In this document: in pieces, positions 21,381-32,605 of the stretch
Layout of the letters: each line of letters begins with the position of its first letter
Numbering within the stretch: position 1 is the first letter of the stretch
Assembly: GCF_019279795.1 (NCBI RefSeq)
Contig: NC_056743.1
Coordinates: 1,786,892,339-1,786,956,338, forward strand
Length of the DNA: 64,000 nucleotides
Source: Protopterus annectens
Lineage: Eukaryota > Chordata > Ceratodontiformes > Protopteridae
Reading direction: 5' to 3'
The notes under the pieces: model-generated
The model's database searches: none
Told to the model about the DNA's origin: nothing
The model's input: only the letters and a program-made list of their open reading frames with translations
Translations under genes and position numbers: made by a program

Positions 21381-22180
21381 GGAAATATAAGAAATGCATT
21401 GAGAGCCATCTGCCTAAAGTCACCTTGGACACAGGGAGACCTTTTCTAGTATCCGAAAAGGCTACAAGGATCATTTTTTTCTAAAATCCTTTGTCTTATG
21501 AAGGTAGAAACATAACTGTCTGTGAAAATCTAGCAAATGCAGAGAAAACTCTCCTTTATTTTGAAAACTGGGAAAGAAAAATGGCAACTCAGTAGACTGA
21601 TTCAATTTATTCTCTGAAACCACTTTGGGTAGAAAGGAAGGATTAGTATGGATGGAAACTCTACCCTTGTTGTTGTTGTTTGTCTTTTCGGCTTTTCCCG
21701 GTTAGGGATCGCCACAGCGGAACTCTGGTGCGCTAATGATTGGCAATAAATTTTTTTATGGTGCCGAATTGCCAGACCGATGCCCAACCTTCAGCGAAGG
21801 CACGCCCATTCACGCATGTCTTTCGGAAGCCACTCGACCACGGGGAGGACATGCAGACTCCACACAGAAGGCACTCCAGCCGTGAATCGAACAGGAGAAC
21901 CTCTTGCTGTGAGGCGACAACACTACAGCAGTACCGCCGCGAAACTCTACCCTTGTGAAAAACCAAATAAGGTGATTCTGATAAGGCTAGTAGTTCAGAA
22001 GCTCTTCTAACAGATGTGATTGCCACTAGGAAAAGGGTCTTCCACGACTGGAATTTCAGGTCACAGTGTGCTGCTGGCTCGAACGGGGGGTAGATAATAT
22101 GCCTCAGAAAGAAATTTAAGTCCCAAAGTGGTGAAAGGTCTTTGTACGGGGTCTTTAAAAGAATTGTACCTTTCAAAAAT
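21381..22180 (-). pseudogene. Tyrosine recombinase body of DIRS-B (fossil)
   Basis: LWDLNFFLRHIIYPPFEPAA, then FQSWKTLFLVAITSVRRASE with the first catalytic Arg, VFHKGRVS, and LVAFSDTRKGLPVSKVTLGR. These match, block by block, the DIRS-A recombinase (WDLNFVLEKL, LSWKTAFLLAITSARRVSE, KAISKQTISKWI), but with much divergence. Broken. Confidence 0.8.
21671..21940 (-). mobile_element. SINE (family S1) with perfect 16-bp target-site duplication
   Basis: The minus-strand head is gtagtgttgtcgcctcacag with B-box-like gttcgattc. Further on are gtgtggagtctgcatgtcc and the 3' end taaccgggaaaagccg followed by (CAA)n. The flanks gaaactctacccttgt at 21655-21670 and 21941-21956 are identical. It lies within the DIRS-B recombinase and is younger than it. 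Confidence 0.9.
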
Positions 22181-23115
22181 GCTTTTCAGAGTTTGTGAGA
22201 CATCAATGAAGATCCATTTTCACCCAAATGGAAATTAGAAATGGCTGCTGGTTGCACCTTAACCGTAGCTGCAGCTGGACTCCCATTAAAAAGTTGTGCT
22301 AAAAATCCAGGACCACATGAATAGGAGAGGTGAAGGGGTCCTATGCCAAGACTCTTCGCCCAACAAGCAAAACATTTCCAGTTACTGTTATAAATTTTAT
22401 GGGTGGAGGATTTGAGAGATGAAAGAATAATGTGTCGGACAGGGGAAGACAGAAGGGGCTGCCTGGCAAAGCAGCCAAGTTGTCAACTTGAGATTGTGTA
22501 AATTCAGATGAACCATTTCTGTTGGATGCAACAGGAGACCTGGAACTGAGTCCAGATTTCAAGGTTCACCCAGGAGAAGAGGCTAGAGGAAAGGAAAAAA
22601 CACAACACCTCTACTCCTTCAAAGCACCAAAATCATCAAATATACCTTCCAGGAGAAGGCGAAGGCCGAGGTACCAGAATTAAAAGAATTTCCAAACTCA
22701 CAGTGGATGTGTTCCTGTTTCGTATATTTGATGCTAGAGGAAAGGAAACCAGATCTGTCAAGGCCAGTAGGGAGCAATTAGGATTATTGCCCTCATCAAC
22801 CGATTGGCTTTCTGTAAGAAGGCAGGGACCAATGGGGTAGGGGGAAGGCATACGGAAGATCCGGGGGCCAATCGTGGAGGAGTACCATCCCTCGGGGACT
22901 CCCCTAGAGGGGGAAATCAGGCGAAATAGTTGTTGCACTTGTTCACTGGAGAGGTGAAAATGTTGCAGCAAGGCACCATTGACGGAAAATCATCTCCACA
23001 GCTCTTTGATTGAGGGAACACTTGTGAGGCATTAGAATAATCCTGCTCAGTTTGGCTGCTATCACACTGGACTTCCCTGGGATATAAGTTGCTATCAAGA
23101 AACGGTTGAGCGAAA
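22181..23115 (-). pseudogene. DIRS-B linker, Dam-like region and RNase H end (fossil)
   Basis: The sequence between recombinase and RNase H is poorly conserved. SSEFTQSQVDNLAAL and SDTLFFHLSNPP resemble the spacer that precedes the recombinase in other DIRS. Nothing in 22600-23100 reads as a clean domain. Assignment rests mainly on position between recombinase (below 22180) and RNase H (from 28687). Confidence 0.5.
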
Positions 23116-23335
23116 AGTACAGTTGTGTACACTTACCATAAATGTAGATGTTCGAGTGTATTCACTGTTGCAGTCCTAACCAATGGGTTATCCAGGTAGC
23201 CCTCGATCGGCCAGAATACCAAAGGTAAGTAAATATGACATCGGCTGTCATAGGTTGTAAAGGACGTCAGGACATCCGATACAAAAGGAGGCAGCCGACG
23301 TCACTTCCTCAGTCTTTCTTGCCATAACAGTAGAG
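23116..23335 (-). repeat. 3' inverted terminal repeat of A4
   Basis: It starts agtacagttgtgtacac and continues through the A4 tag and a gtatcggatgt-type segment. The inverse lies at 28505-28686. Confidence 0.83.
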
Positions 23336-23454
23336 TCCCCAGAAAACAAGGCTTAAGCCAAAAGAAACTTTGGCCATAAAAACGGACTCAGCCTGTACCT
23401 TAGGAAAGGAGAACAGGAAAGGATAAAAAAGGGGAAGGAGGAGGAGGGAAACCA

Positions 23455-23575
23455 GGACTGCAACAGTGAATACACTCAAAGATCTACATTTATGGTAAGT
23501 GTCCACAACTGTACTATGTTCTTCGCGTTTCACTGTTGCAGTCCTAACCAATGAGTTGATTACCGAAGCCCAGAG
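23455..23575 (-). repeat. Internal complementary region of A4
   Basis: gactgcaacagtgaatac, then ctacatttatggtaagtg, tccacaactgtactatg, and cagtcctaaccaatgag. It holds inverted copies of both element ends. Confidence 0.8.
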
Positions 23576-23599
23576 AAAAGGGAGGAGGTACCAACAGAA

Positions 23600-24590
23600 T
23601 CAAGGATTGGAGAGAATGCCCTGCAGAACAGCAGTGGCAAACCATGCCCTGGCTCTTGAAAACAAAGGCAAATTATAATGCTTTGAGAAAGTGTGAACAG
23701 AAGACCATGTGGCAGCCTCTAAAATGTCTTTAGTAGGGACACCCTTTAAAAAGGCTGCAGAAGTGGAAGCTGTTCTTGTGGAGTGGGTCCTAACCCCTTG
23801 AGGAGGAACTTTACCATGAAAGGAATAACAGAAAGTAATGCAATGTGCAATCCACTTAGAAATGGTTTGCTTAGAGATAGGTTTGCCCTGAGCTCCAGGG
23901 GCAAAAATGGCCAATAACTGTGCTGATTTCTGAAGGTCTTTAGTCCTGTCCAGGTAAAACCTGGCTGTCTGTGCACATCAAGAGAATGTAGAATCCTTTC
24001 ACCTCTACTTCAAGAATTAGGAAAGAAAGTAGGAAGGTGTATGGACTGATTAAGAGTCAGACTAGAAACCACCTTAGGCATAAAAGAGGGACTGATTCTC
24101 AGAGAGACACGATCAGCATGGAAAATAAGAAAAGGCTCCACAGCCATCAAAGCTTGCAGCTCAGAAACCCTCCTTGCTGAAGTTATAGCTAAAAGGAAGG
24201 CAGTCTTCCAAGACAGAAACTTTAAATCTGCAGTGGCAGCTGGCTCAAAAGGAAGAAGAGTGAGTTTCTCTAGAACAAAATTAAGATCCCAGGCTGGAGC
24301 AGGTGCCCTTCTGGGAGGTTTTAAGTTGCAAGCACCTCTGAGAAACATTTCCGTCAGGGGATGAGAGAAAAATGGGTTGCTCAAAAGAACAATGAGCAGA
24401 AATGGCTGAAGCATGGATCTTGATAGAGGAAAATGACAAACCACCCTGAAGCAAATCAGCCAAGTATTCCAGGGTCAGAGGAAGAGTAGGCTGAGAAGAA
24501 GATTCCCCTCTAGCCTGCATCCAATGAGAGAATCTTTCCCATTTGCCAGCGTAGGACTTCCTAGTGCTAGGCCTCCTGAAGTACATTAAC
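23600..24590 (-). pseudogene. Tyrosine recombinase of A4 (fossil)
   Basis: RRPSTRKSYAGKWERF, GGLSFSSIKIHASAIS, WDLNFVLEKLTLLPFEPAA, SARRVSELQALM (Arg I), KPISKQTISKWIAHC, HSTRTAST (HxxR) and VHTFSKHYNL (catalytic Tyr in KHY) are all readable in order, in more than one frame. Confidence 0.86.
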
Positions 24591-25470
24591 CACCTGCTGG
24601 GAAAGGGAAGAAGAAATGGATTGATTCATACAATGAGCCAAGCTGCCAAATGGAGAGACTGAAGATGCAGATGTAGAATGTTTCCCCCTTCCTGAAACAA
24701 AAGATCTGGTCTCAGAGGAAGACGCCAAGGAGGAAATTGGGAGACTGCGAAGCAGTGGATACCAATACTGTCTGGGCCAGTCTGGAGCTATGAGAATAGT
24801 CCTTGGTCTTTCGTCCCTTAGCTTCAATAATACTCTGGGAAGACGAGAAAGAGGAGGGAAGGCATAAATTAACAGAAGCGTCCAAGGGAAGGACAGAGCA
24901 TCCACTCTCCAGGCCTTGCTGTGATACTGTCTGGTGCAAAAAAGTGGTAGAAAGTGATTGTATGGGGAGGAGAAAAAATCCACCTGAGGAGTATCCCAAC
25001 GTTGAATGATGCTGTAAAAGACTGTTCTGTTCAGTTGCCACTCGTGAGGATCCAGGGTCTGTCTGCTCAACTGGTCTGCCAAAACATTGAGTCTCCATGG
25101 AAGAAACTGAGCTAGGAGATGCAGGCCCAAGGATGCTGCTATGGACCAGAGAATCATGCTCTGTCTGCACAGGGGGGGGGGGGGCAAGAATGAGTCCCTC
25201 CCTGTTTGTTGATGTACCACATGACTGTGGTGTTGCCTGTCCTGACAAGCAGAGTTCCTGGAGAAAGAACATGACTGAAAGCTAGTAAGGCTTGCTGAAC
25301 TGCCATCAACTCCTTTAGGTTTATGTGCAGGTGCATATGCTGGGTGTTCCAACGTCCCTGTATGCATCTGCCATCCACGTGAGCTCCCCAGGCATAGTCC
25401 GATGTGTCCGTGGTAAGAACTTGAATGGCAGGAGGTGGGTGAAAAGGCATGCCCTTGTTCTGAAGACAGG
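24590..25470 (-). pseudogene. Dam-like and RNase H region of A4 (fossil)
   Basis: RNase H motifs TTDTSDYAWGAH, LHINLKELMAV, NTTVMWYINKQGG and ADQLSRQTL lie at about 25030-25450. Then come VDFFSSPYNHFL, DALSFPWTLL, AFPPLSRLPRVLL and LIAPDWPRQYWYP of the Dam-like domain. Confidence 0.82.
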
Positions 25471-25477
25471 CTGTCGC

Positions 25478-26450
25478 TCACCATAGAAACTCTGTCTGCA
25501 GACATGGAAGCAGAGGAATTATCATATCCGGGTCCTGTGTGTGCTGACACCAAAGGTTCTTGAGGTACCACTGCAATTTCCTCATATGCAGTCTTGCATA
25601 TGGAATCATGAGAATGCAAGAGGAGATGTATCCCAGAGCTTGCAGGTATTTTCTTGCAGAGAGCTGGGACAGACTTACCAAATCCTTGAAGTAAACTGAA
25701 AGAGTTGCCTGCTTCTCCTGGGTGAGATATATCATCTGGTTGGCTATGTTCAGACTCGCTCCCAGGAATGTTATCTCTTTGGATGGCACCATTTTTTTAT
25801 TTTTCCACATTGAGAGTGTAACCCAGAGAAGAGAGAAGAGTCTTTACAAATTCCAGATTCTTTAACAGCTGTTATTGAGAATTTGTTTGAATTAGACAGT
25901 CGTCCAAGTATGGATAAATATGAAGTTTCGTCTGCCTGCAAAAAGCAATGACTGGAGCTAGACACTTCATGAAAATTCTGGGAGCAGTAGATAAGCCAAA
26001 GGACAGTGCAGAGAATTGATAATGTTGCCTGCCCACTCTGAAACAAAGGTATTGCCTGCAACTTTCCCTGATAGGGATGTGCAGATAAGCTTCTTTGAGA
26101 TCCAAAGTTACTAGCCAGGAGTCCTTGTCTAACATTGGCAGCAACTGATGCAGAGTGAGCATTATGAACTTTGGAATAACCAAGAAAGTGTTCAGAATGG
26201 ATAGATCTAGGACAGGATGCCAGGTGCCTTCTTTTTTTGGAAATACGAAAAGTCTGGAATAGAAGCCCTGGCCTACCTGCTGAGCAGGAACTGATTTTAT
26301 TGCCCCCAGATGTAACAGAGACAAAATTTGCTTTTCTACTTCTGCCCTTTGGTTTGGAGGAGTGTCCAGGAATCCTTTGGGTACTGGAAAGGTGTGAAAA
26401 GAAAACCTGTGAGCTAGGGATACAGTTCTGAGTACCCATTTGTTGTCCAT
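25478..26450 (-). pseudogene. Reverse transcriptase of A4 (fossil)
   Basis: HPVLDLSILNTFLVIPKF, motif A LDLKEAYLHIPI, motif B FSALSFGLSTAPRIFMK and motif C YLDDCLIQT are readable. They are followed by the conserved connection segment (ARKYLQALGYISSCILMIPY). Confidence 0.88.
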
Positions 26451-26506
26451 GATGGTGGCCTAAACATTTGCAAAAAAAAAAAGCCAACCATCCCCTTAAA
26501 GGATTC

Positions 26507-28374
26507 TCAGGGCAAGCAGGAACAGGCAGAAGTTGGACAGTCATTGAGAATGTTTGGATTGAGATGCAGGCTTAGAACTGCCTGCCTTGGAAGTGGAAGC
26601 ATACCAATGCTTAGACCTTTGAGGGGTAGCCCCCTGCCCCCTAGAAGATTTGTAACCTTTAGTCCTAGAGCGGTTCTATCTGCTGGTATTAGGAAACATC
26701 CAACTCTTAGAAGGGTAATTCCTGCTGAAACGAGGAGGTTGAACTTGCAGAAAGTCAAACTGTTTGCATAGACTTGGCCTTGTCCTCCATCTTTTTGAGC
26801 ACTTCCTCTGCTTTGCTGCCAAAAAGACTGTCAAAAAAGGTACATCTAAAAGCTTAGACCTGACAGGCTCTGGAAGGGGCTGCTCCCTGAGCCAAGCATG
26901 CCTTCTGGGAACAGATCCAGTAGCTGTAGCCCTGCAGGAGGCTTCTAGAATGTCAAAACCACAATGTAATGAATGTTTATTGACAATACTGGCAGAATTC
27001 AGCAAATCCTGCATATCCTTACTCTCTGCCAAAAGAGGCACACTTGCAATCCTAGACGTAATAGCCTCCAAGGTGTGCTGCTGGTACTTAAGCATATGAA
27101 AAAGACAATTAGTAGACCCAATAGCAAGAGTGGCAGAGGTATAAACTTTTTTACCCCACCTATCTAGGTTCTTAGATTCCCTGTCAGAAGGAACAGGATT
27201 CTTGGTAACAGTGTCCTTAACTCCTTTAGGCCCTTGAGAAATAACCTCTGGATCAGCCATCAGACTCCTGAAAAGAAACAAATGAGAATCAGGGACTCTG
27301 TAGTACTTGTCAGGTTTCCTGGGAACAGGAGGAATTGAATATGGAGTAAAGGAATTTTCCAGAAAAACATCATCAACCACTTCCAACACTGGAGGTACAG
27401 CCAGAGGCTTATGCTGAAGCAAATCCAAAAACTCCCTGATCATTTTCTTAGATTGGGGATAATCCTGACTTTCCCATTTAAAATGCTCCCTGAGAGTAAT
27501 CAAAGTATTACCAAGAGAAATCCTCTGGAGGAGAAGCAGAAGGAATGGATTCCTCTGCATCTGAATCCTCAAAAGGAGAAAAAAACTGAGAAACTTCCTC
27601 TTCATCAGCAGAAATGTTAGAAGTATCAGACCCGGAATAAGAGAAAGTCTCAGGAGAGACATCCCTACCCCTTTATGAAGGAGGAGGCTGTGAACCCCTA
27701 ATAAGAGTCAAAAGGTCATCAGCCATTTTAACCATTTGAGAATGAGGGGAAAGAGAGGAAACTGGAGCCTGTTTCTTCACAGGCTTATGACTGGAAGATT
27801 TACTTGCAAGTCTGAAGGACTCGGGAGGCCTGGCAACTGCCAAAGTAGTGGCAGAGGTTGTCAGTATGAGATTGCTGTCCGAACGAACACAGGCCTCAGA
27901 CACCAGAGCCAGTCTAGCGGCTCCGGATCCAGCTGAAGAGGCAACAGGTGGAAGGTCAGAAGACAAAATGGAGGCCCGAGGGACTCTGAAATGGTCTCAA
28001 TCAAGGCCTGTGGTTGAAAATCCGTGGACTGCAGGGGCTGCAAGACACCTCACTGGCTACCGCAGGACTGACTACCAACTTATCATCATCTGAAAACTTG
28101 ACCTTCTGAAGCCTGTCGCGGTCCTTGTCAGTATGCTTCTTAGGGATATCTGAAATCTGAAGACCAGCAGACGCCATACCAACAAACTTAGGCCACACTC
28201 CAAAATGCTTAGCTAAATGCTTGGCCCGATGATGAATAGTATGTGGATTAAAGGAAGCACAGAGGTCAAAATTACATCATCGTCAGGCCTAAACAAATAA
28301 TACAATAGGAATGAAAATCTCTATGGGGAATATGCTTTCCATATGTAAGACAATTATTGACTTTTTCTGACATT
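26507..28374 (-). pseudogene. gag-like region of A4 (fossil)
   Basis: DKYYRVPDSHLFLFR, DPEVISQGPKGVKD, CGFDILEASCRATAT, RRHAWLREQPLPEPVR and a C-terminal Arg/Ser-rich part are readable. The zinc module region lies just upstream near 28200-28374 but is degraded. Confidence 0.8.
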
Positions 28375-28504
28375 CGTTAAGGCAAGAAAAGAGGATCCCC
28401 AACGGGGTACTTAGCTGTAGTTGACTTCAACTTTGTAGTCGGAAACCAAAAAGATAAACAGCCGACCGGCACTTATGCAAAAATGCTTCTGCTTCGGGCT
28501 CTGT

Positions 28505-28686
28505 GGCAAGGAAGACAGAGGAAGTGACATCAGCTGCCTCCTTTTGTATCGGACGTCCTGACGTCCTTTACAACAGACGACAGCCGATGTTATATTTGCT
28601 TACTTTTGGTATTCTGGCTGATCGAGAGCTATCAGGAGCCGGATAACCCATTGGTTAGGACTGCAACAGTGAAATACGATGAACAT
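28505..28686 (-). repeat. 5' inverted terminal repeat of A4
   Basis: Inverse of 23116-23335. It ends ggactgcaacagtgaaatac then gatgaacat. The next bases resume DIRS-B. Confidence 0.84.
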
Positions 28687-28965
28687 TTGCCCATTGCCAA
28701 ACCCTGAGGGCTTCTCAACATAGCGGGGTATGGTATGGTTCCGCCTTGTTTGCTGATGTACCAGACTACCGACAAGTTGACTGACTGCACCACAACTGTC
28801 CCTTTATGGAGTGAATCCTGAAATGCTTGCAACACCAAAAGCACTGCTCTCAATGCTAGGACATTTATATGCAGATTGGCCTCGATGGGGGACCAGGTGC
28901 CTTGGACTGTCTTCCCCAGATAATGCCTCCCCCACCCTATCTGGGAAGCATCCGTGGTCACCATA
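28687..28965 (-). pseudogene. RNase H of DIRS-B (fossil)
   Basis: TTDASQIGWGRHYLGKTVQG, then SPIEANLHINVLALRAV and VVWYISKQGG. The INVLALRAV form is the one usual in the common vertebrate DIRS1-like lineage, unlike INLKEMLAV of DIRS-A. This supports a separate family. Confidence 0.82.
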
Positions 28966-29740
28966 TCCTTAGGCTGTGGAGGAACAAATGGATGACCTTG
29001 AGTTACCTGATTGGATTAAAACCATCACAGAAGGTCCTGCTTGCAAATGCTGATGAGACAAATATTGTAGGACATGGGAAGCTCTAGGAAGGACCACTGC
29101 ACTGAGAGAAGACACTAGAGAATTGTCATGAGGTAACGTGCTAATGGAACTAGAATGATTGCTGCAGCCATCGAGCCAAGAGTCTGCAAAACAAGCTGAG
29201 CTGGTATTGAGTTTCTGCTGAGTAATACTATGGATTTGAGATCTGGCTGTCGTCACTCTTGAGAGTGGCAGCTTGGCTACCATATGATTTGTATCCAGGA
29301 CTGCAAGTATAAATTTGAGATTCTGTGAGGGTTCTAGAGAAGACTTGTTGAGATTTACTGTGATACCTTAGAGTGCACAAAGTTCTAGAATGTAGTCGCT
29401 TGCCCGAATAAGATGATGCCTGGTTGGGGTGGTGATGAGCCAGTCTAGATATTGAAACACCTGGAATCCTGGTCTCAAGTGAGCTGCTACTACTGCTATG
29501 CATTTGGTAAACACTCTGGGGGCTGTAATGAGTCCAAAGGGCACAGCTCAAAACTGATAGTGACTGGCTCCCAGCCGGAAGCGCAGGTGCCTTCTGGACC
29601 ACCTGTATGTGATAGTATGCATCCTGAAGGTCTACAGAGCACATCCAGGAAATGAAGAATGGACTGATCCGTGACCATCCAAAATGTTGCCTTTTTCACT
29701 GACTTGTTTATTTCGCTGAGATCCGCAATAGATCTGAGAG
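28966..29740 (-). pseudogene. Reverse transcriptase of DIRS-B (fossil)
   Basis: VDLQDAYYHIQVV (motif A) is readable near 29600. It is followed by a degraded palm (the region 29455-29560 holds a motif-B-like segment, and 29400-29450 the motif C position). The N-terminal part lies beyond the SINE pair and beyond copy A5, from 50244. Confidence 0.75.
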
Positions 29741-30013
29741 GTTGGCATAATGGTTACGGTGTTTACCTTATAGACACAAAGTGCAGGGTTTGATTCTCAC
29801 ATGGAGTAATTGGCTAGGCTTAAAATGGCCCACATGGGCAGTTAGCCTAGTACTAACTTATTCAGGGTTGGGAGGGTGGCCTAATGGTTAAGGTGTTTGC
29901 CTTGCAAGCACAAGGTCCAGGGTCTGAGTCTCACAAGGGATAATTGGCTAAGCTTAAAATGGCTCACACGGGCAGTTAGCTTAGTACTAATCTATGAACC
30001 TATGAACCTATAA
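29741..30013 (+). mobile_element. Pair of tandem tRNA-headed SINEs (family S2)
   Basis: Two head-to-tail copies meet at about 29863. Each has tRNA-like A and B boxes (second copy gtggcctaatggttaaggtg and ggtccagggtctgagtc), the body ttggctaggcttaaaatgg and a tail of ctatgaac repeats. They are inserted in the DIRS-B RT, with short matching words (agatct) on both sides. Confidence 0.78.
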
Positions 30014-30052
30014 GATCTCTAATCCCCTGCTTTCTTTGGAACTAAAAAGAAA

Positions 30053-30295
30053 ATACAGTTGTGTACACTTACCATAAATGTAGATGTTTGAGTGTATTCA
30101 CCGTTGCAGTCATCACATTTGGGTTATCTGCTTGCAGTAGCTCTCAGTCAGCCTGGATTATCAAAGTCTTGGGTCCTGCGTCAGTTGCAGTCTCATCTTC
30201 TGTAGCATCAGGTAGTCAGGGGTATAAAGCCTGCAGCCAACGCCATTACATCAGTTTTTCTTGCCCCAGATGCCAGGTGCCCCCCTAATGGGAAG
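30053..30295 (-). repeat. 3' inverted terminal repeat of A5
   Basis: It starts atacagttgtgtacac and includes ggggtataaagcctg and the cagtttttcttgcccc end. The inverse lies at about 50060-50243. Confidence 0.84.
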
Positions 30296-30296
30296 C

Positions 30297-30298
<2 letters not shown>

Positions 30299-30348
<50 letters not shown>
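30299..30348. repeat. (AT)n microsatellite within A5
   Basis: An AT dinucleotide run of about 50 bp just inside the 3' repeat. Confidence 0.96.
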
Positions 30349-30350
<2 letters not shown>

Positions 30351-30424
30351 CACCAAAAAGTTTTTAAGCATAGTAAAGGAGAACAGAGTTATAGCCAAAA
30401 GAAGTCAGGGGGCTGGAGGTAGGG

Positions 30425-30550
30425 TAACCAGGACTGCAACAGTGAATACACTCGAACATCTACATTTATGGTAAGTGCACACAACTGTACTATGTTCTTC
30501 GTGTTTCACTGTTGCAGTCATCACATTTGGGTAGATTCCCAAAGCTAAGG
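30425..30550 (-). repeat. Internal complementary region of A5
   Basis: gactgcaacagtgaatac, ctacatttatggtaagtg, cacacaactgtactatg and the A5 tag cagtcatcacatttggg. It carries both element ends inverted. Confidence 0.82.
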
Positions 30551-30564
30551 ATGGAAGGAGGAAT

Positions 30565-31560
30565 TTAGATAGCATTAGGACCAGCTATAAGATCCTGCAA
30601 GACTGCAGTGGTAAAGCCAGCTCTGGATTTAAAGAAAATTGGCAAATGGTAATGCTTGGTGAAAGTATGTACAGAACTCCAGGTAGCAGCTTCTAGGATG
30701 TCCTTGGTAGGGACACCTCTGAGAAAGGCTGCACAGGTAGATGCAGCCCTGGTTGAATGTGGTCTAATCCCCTGTGGGATAGGTTTTCCATGGTGCTTAA
30801 AGCAGAAATGAATGCAATGGCCGATCCATTTAGAAATGGTTTGCTTTGAAATAGCTTTCCCCTCTGCCCCTGCAGCAAATGCCACCAGCAGTTGTTCAGA
30901 TTTCCTCTGAGGTTTAGTCCTGTCCAAGTAAAATCTAAGTTGTCTGTGCACATCTAAGGAGTGCAGTATCCGTTCCCTTTTGTTCTGTGGATTAGAAAAG
31001 AAGGTTGGCAGATGAATGGACTGATTACGAGCCACACTGGATACTACCTTGGGCATGAAGGACACCCTGTCGGCATGAAAGATGATGAAAGGCTCCACTG
31101 CCATAAGGGCCTGTAATTCAGATACCGTTCTTGCTGAAGTGATTGCTAAAAGGAAGGCTGTTTTCCAAGAAAGGAATGTTAACTCTGCACTTGCAGCTGG
31201 CTCAAAAGGAGGAAGATTGAGTTTTTCCAATACAAAGTTAAGGTCCCAGGCTGGAGTTGGGGCTCTCCTGGTTGGTCTTAAGTTTTTGGCCCCTCTGAGG
31301 AACTGCTTGAGCAGTGGGTGAGAGAAGAGGGGTGGTTCTGTGTTGTAATGAGCTAAAATGGCTGAGGCATGAATTTTGATGGAGGAAAAAGAAAGGCCCT
31401 TGTGAAGCATCTCAGTTAAGTATTGAAGAATCTGAGGTAAATTGGGTGCTGCTGTGCCCATTCCTTGACTTTGGTTCCAGGAACAGAATCTTTTCCATTT
31501 TTCAGCATAAGATTTTCTAGTACTAGGCCTCCTTGCCTCCAAAATGACATCCAACACTTG
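30565..31560 (-). pseudogene. Tyrosine recombinase of A5, largely open (fossil)
   Basis: An open stretch covers the whole enzyme: ARRPSTRKSYAEKWKRF, KGLSFSSIKIHASAILAHY, WDLNFVLEKLNLPPFEPAA, SARTVSELQALM, KAISKQTISKWIGHCIHF, HSTRAAST (HxxR), EAATWSSVHTFTKHYHL (Tyr in KHY) and a C-terminus GPNAI. The usual DIRS-A first-Arg box SARRV reads SARTV here. Position next to the ICR fits the family. Confidence 0.85.
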
Positions 31561-32605
31561 TTTACTGAGGGATGGAAACGTAGAGATTAGGTAATTAGCC
31601 AGACCACTAGGTTCAGGGTTTGAAGCTGAGGGTGCAGAATCTGGCTCTCCTGCTGTGACAGCAGGGTAGGGGTCTGAGGCAGGTGCCATGGAGCTAGCAG
31701 TGATACACTGCGCAAGAGGGGGTACCAGTGTTGGCATGATCAGTTTGGTTCAATCAGTATCGTCCTTGGTTTGTCCTGTTTGAACTTATGTAGTACTTTG
31801 GAGAGAAGAGGCAGAGGAGGAAAGGCATAAACTGATAGATTTTTCCAGCTGAAGGACAGAGCATCCACTTTCCAAGCTTGTTTGTGGGGAGTCCTTGTGC
31901 ATAATTTGTCCAATTGGCAGTTCTGGGGGAAGGCAAACTGGTCTATATCTGGGCTCCCCCATTTGTTTATCAACATGTTGAAAGTCTTTGGTTCCAGTTT
32001 CCACTCGTGTGGGTCCATTAGATTTCTGCTTAGTTCGTCTGCCAGTGTATTTAGTTGTCCTGGCAGGAATTGAGCCTGTAGATGCACTTGGTAGCTCAAG
32101 GCTGTGTTCCACAGAGCCATGGCTAGTCTGCAGAGGGGGTATGAATGGGTACCCCCTGCTTGTTTATGTACCACATAACAGTGGTGTTGTCCGTCTTTAC
32201 CATTAATTGTCCTGGAAGAATGTGGTCCTTGAAGGCTGTCAGAGCATTCTGTACAGCTAACATTTCTTTTTGATTGATATGCAGGTGCATTTGACTTGGG
32301 TTCCATTTGCCCTGAATGCACTTCCCTGCCAGGTGAGCCCCCCCATGCATAGTCTGATGCATCTGTTGTTAGGTTTTGGGCGGCAGGGGGTAGAGTGAAT
32401 AGTAGTCCCTTGTTTTGGTGGCAGGCCTCTGCCCACCAAAGGAACTCTAACTGCAGGCAAGGTATGATGGGAATCATTGCTTCTAGATCCTGAGAATGTT
32501 GACACCATAGGCTTTTTAGATACCATTGTAGTTTTCTCATATGCAGTCTTGCATATGGAATTAGTAGAATGCAGGAGGCCATGAACCCCAAGGCTTGCAG
32601 CATTT
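31561..32605 (-). pseudogene. Dam-like and RNase H region of A5 (fossil)
   Basis: LHINQKEMLAV, KTDNTTVMWYINKQGV and ADELSRNL mark RNase H. IDQFAFPQNCQL, DALSFSWKNL and AFPPLPLLSKVL mark the Dam-like domain. Confidence 0.8.

Larger units (their letters stand above)
21381..23115 (-). mobile_element. DIRS-B, part 2
   Basis: The DIRS-B body resumes after the LINE: recombinase catalytic part, linker and RNase H end. It is cut at 23115/23116 by DIRS-A copy A4 and contains a SINE at 21671-21940. Confidence 0.78.
23116..28686 (-). mobile_element. DIRS-A copy A4, both ends present (about 5.57 kb)
   Basis: This element sits inside the RNase H region of DIRS-B. Its private terminal tag cctaaccaatgggttatcc appears in the 3' repeat, in the ICR in similar form, and inverted at the 5' end. 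The gene order is complete. Length is normal for the family; it is broken, with several breaks. Confidence 0.88.
28687..30052 (-). mobile_element. DIRS-B, part 3
   Basis: RNase H and RT regions of DIRS-B lie between copies A4 and A5. A pair of SINEs is inserted at about 29741-30013. Confidence 0.8.

Noticed and set aside
21133-21474. A single LINE endonuclease reaching to 21474
   Set aside because: The part above 21380 reads as DIRS-B recombinase (VAFSDTRKGLPVSKVTLGRW), so the open frame is a fusion across the insertion border.
31082-31321. Plus-strand frames with Ser/Ala/Arg-rich peptides opposite recombinase genes (also 43334-43573, 56518-56892 and 60050-60400)
   Set aside because: They recur at the same place in each DIRS-A copy only because they mirror the conserved recombinase on the other strand.
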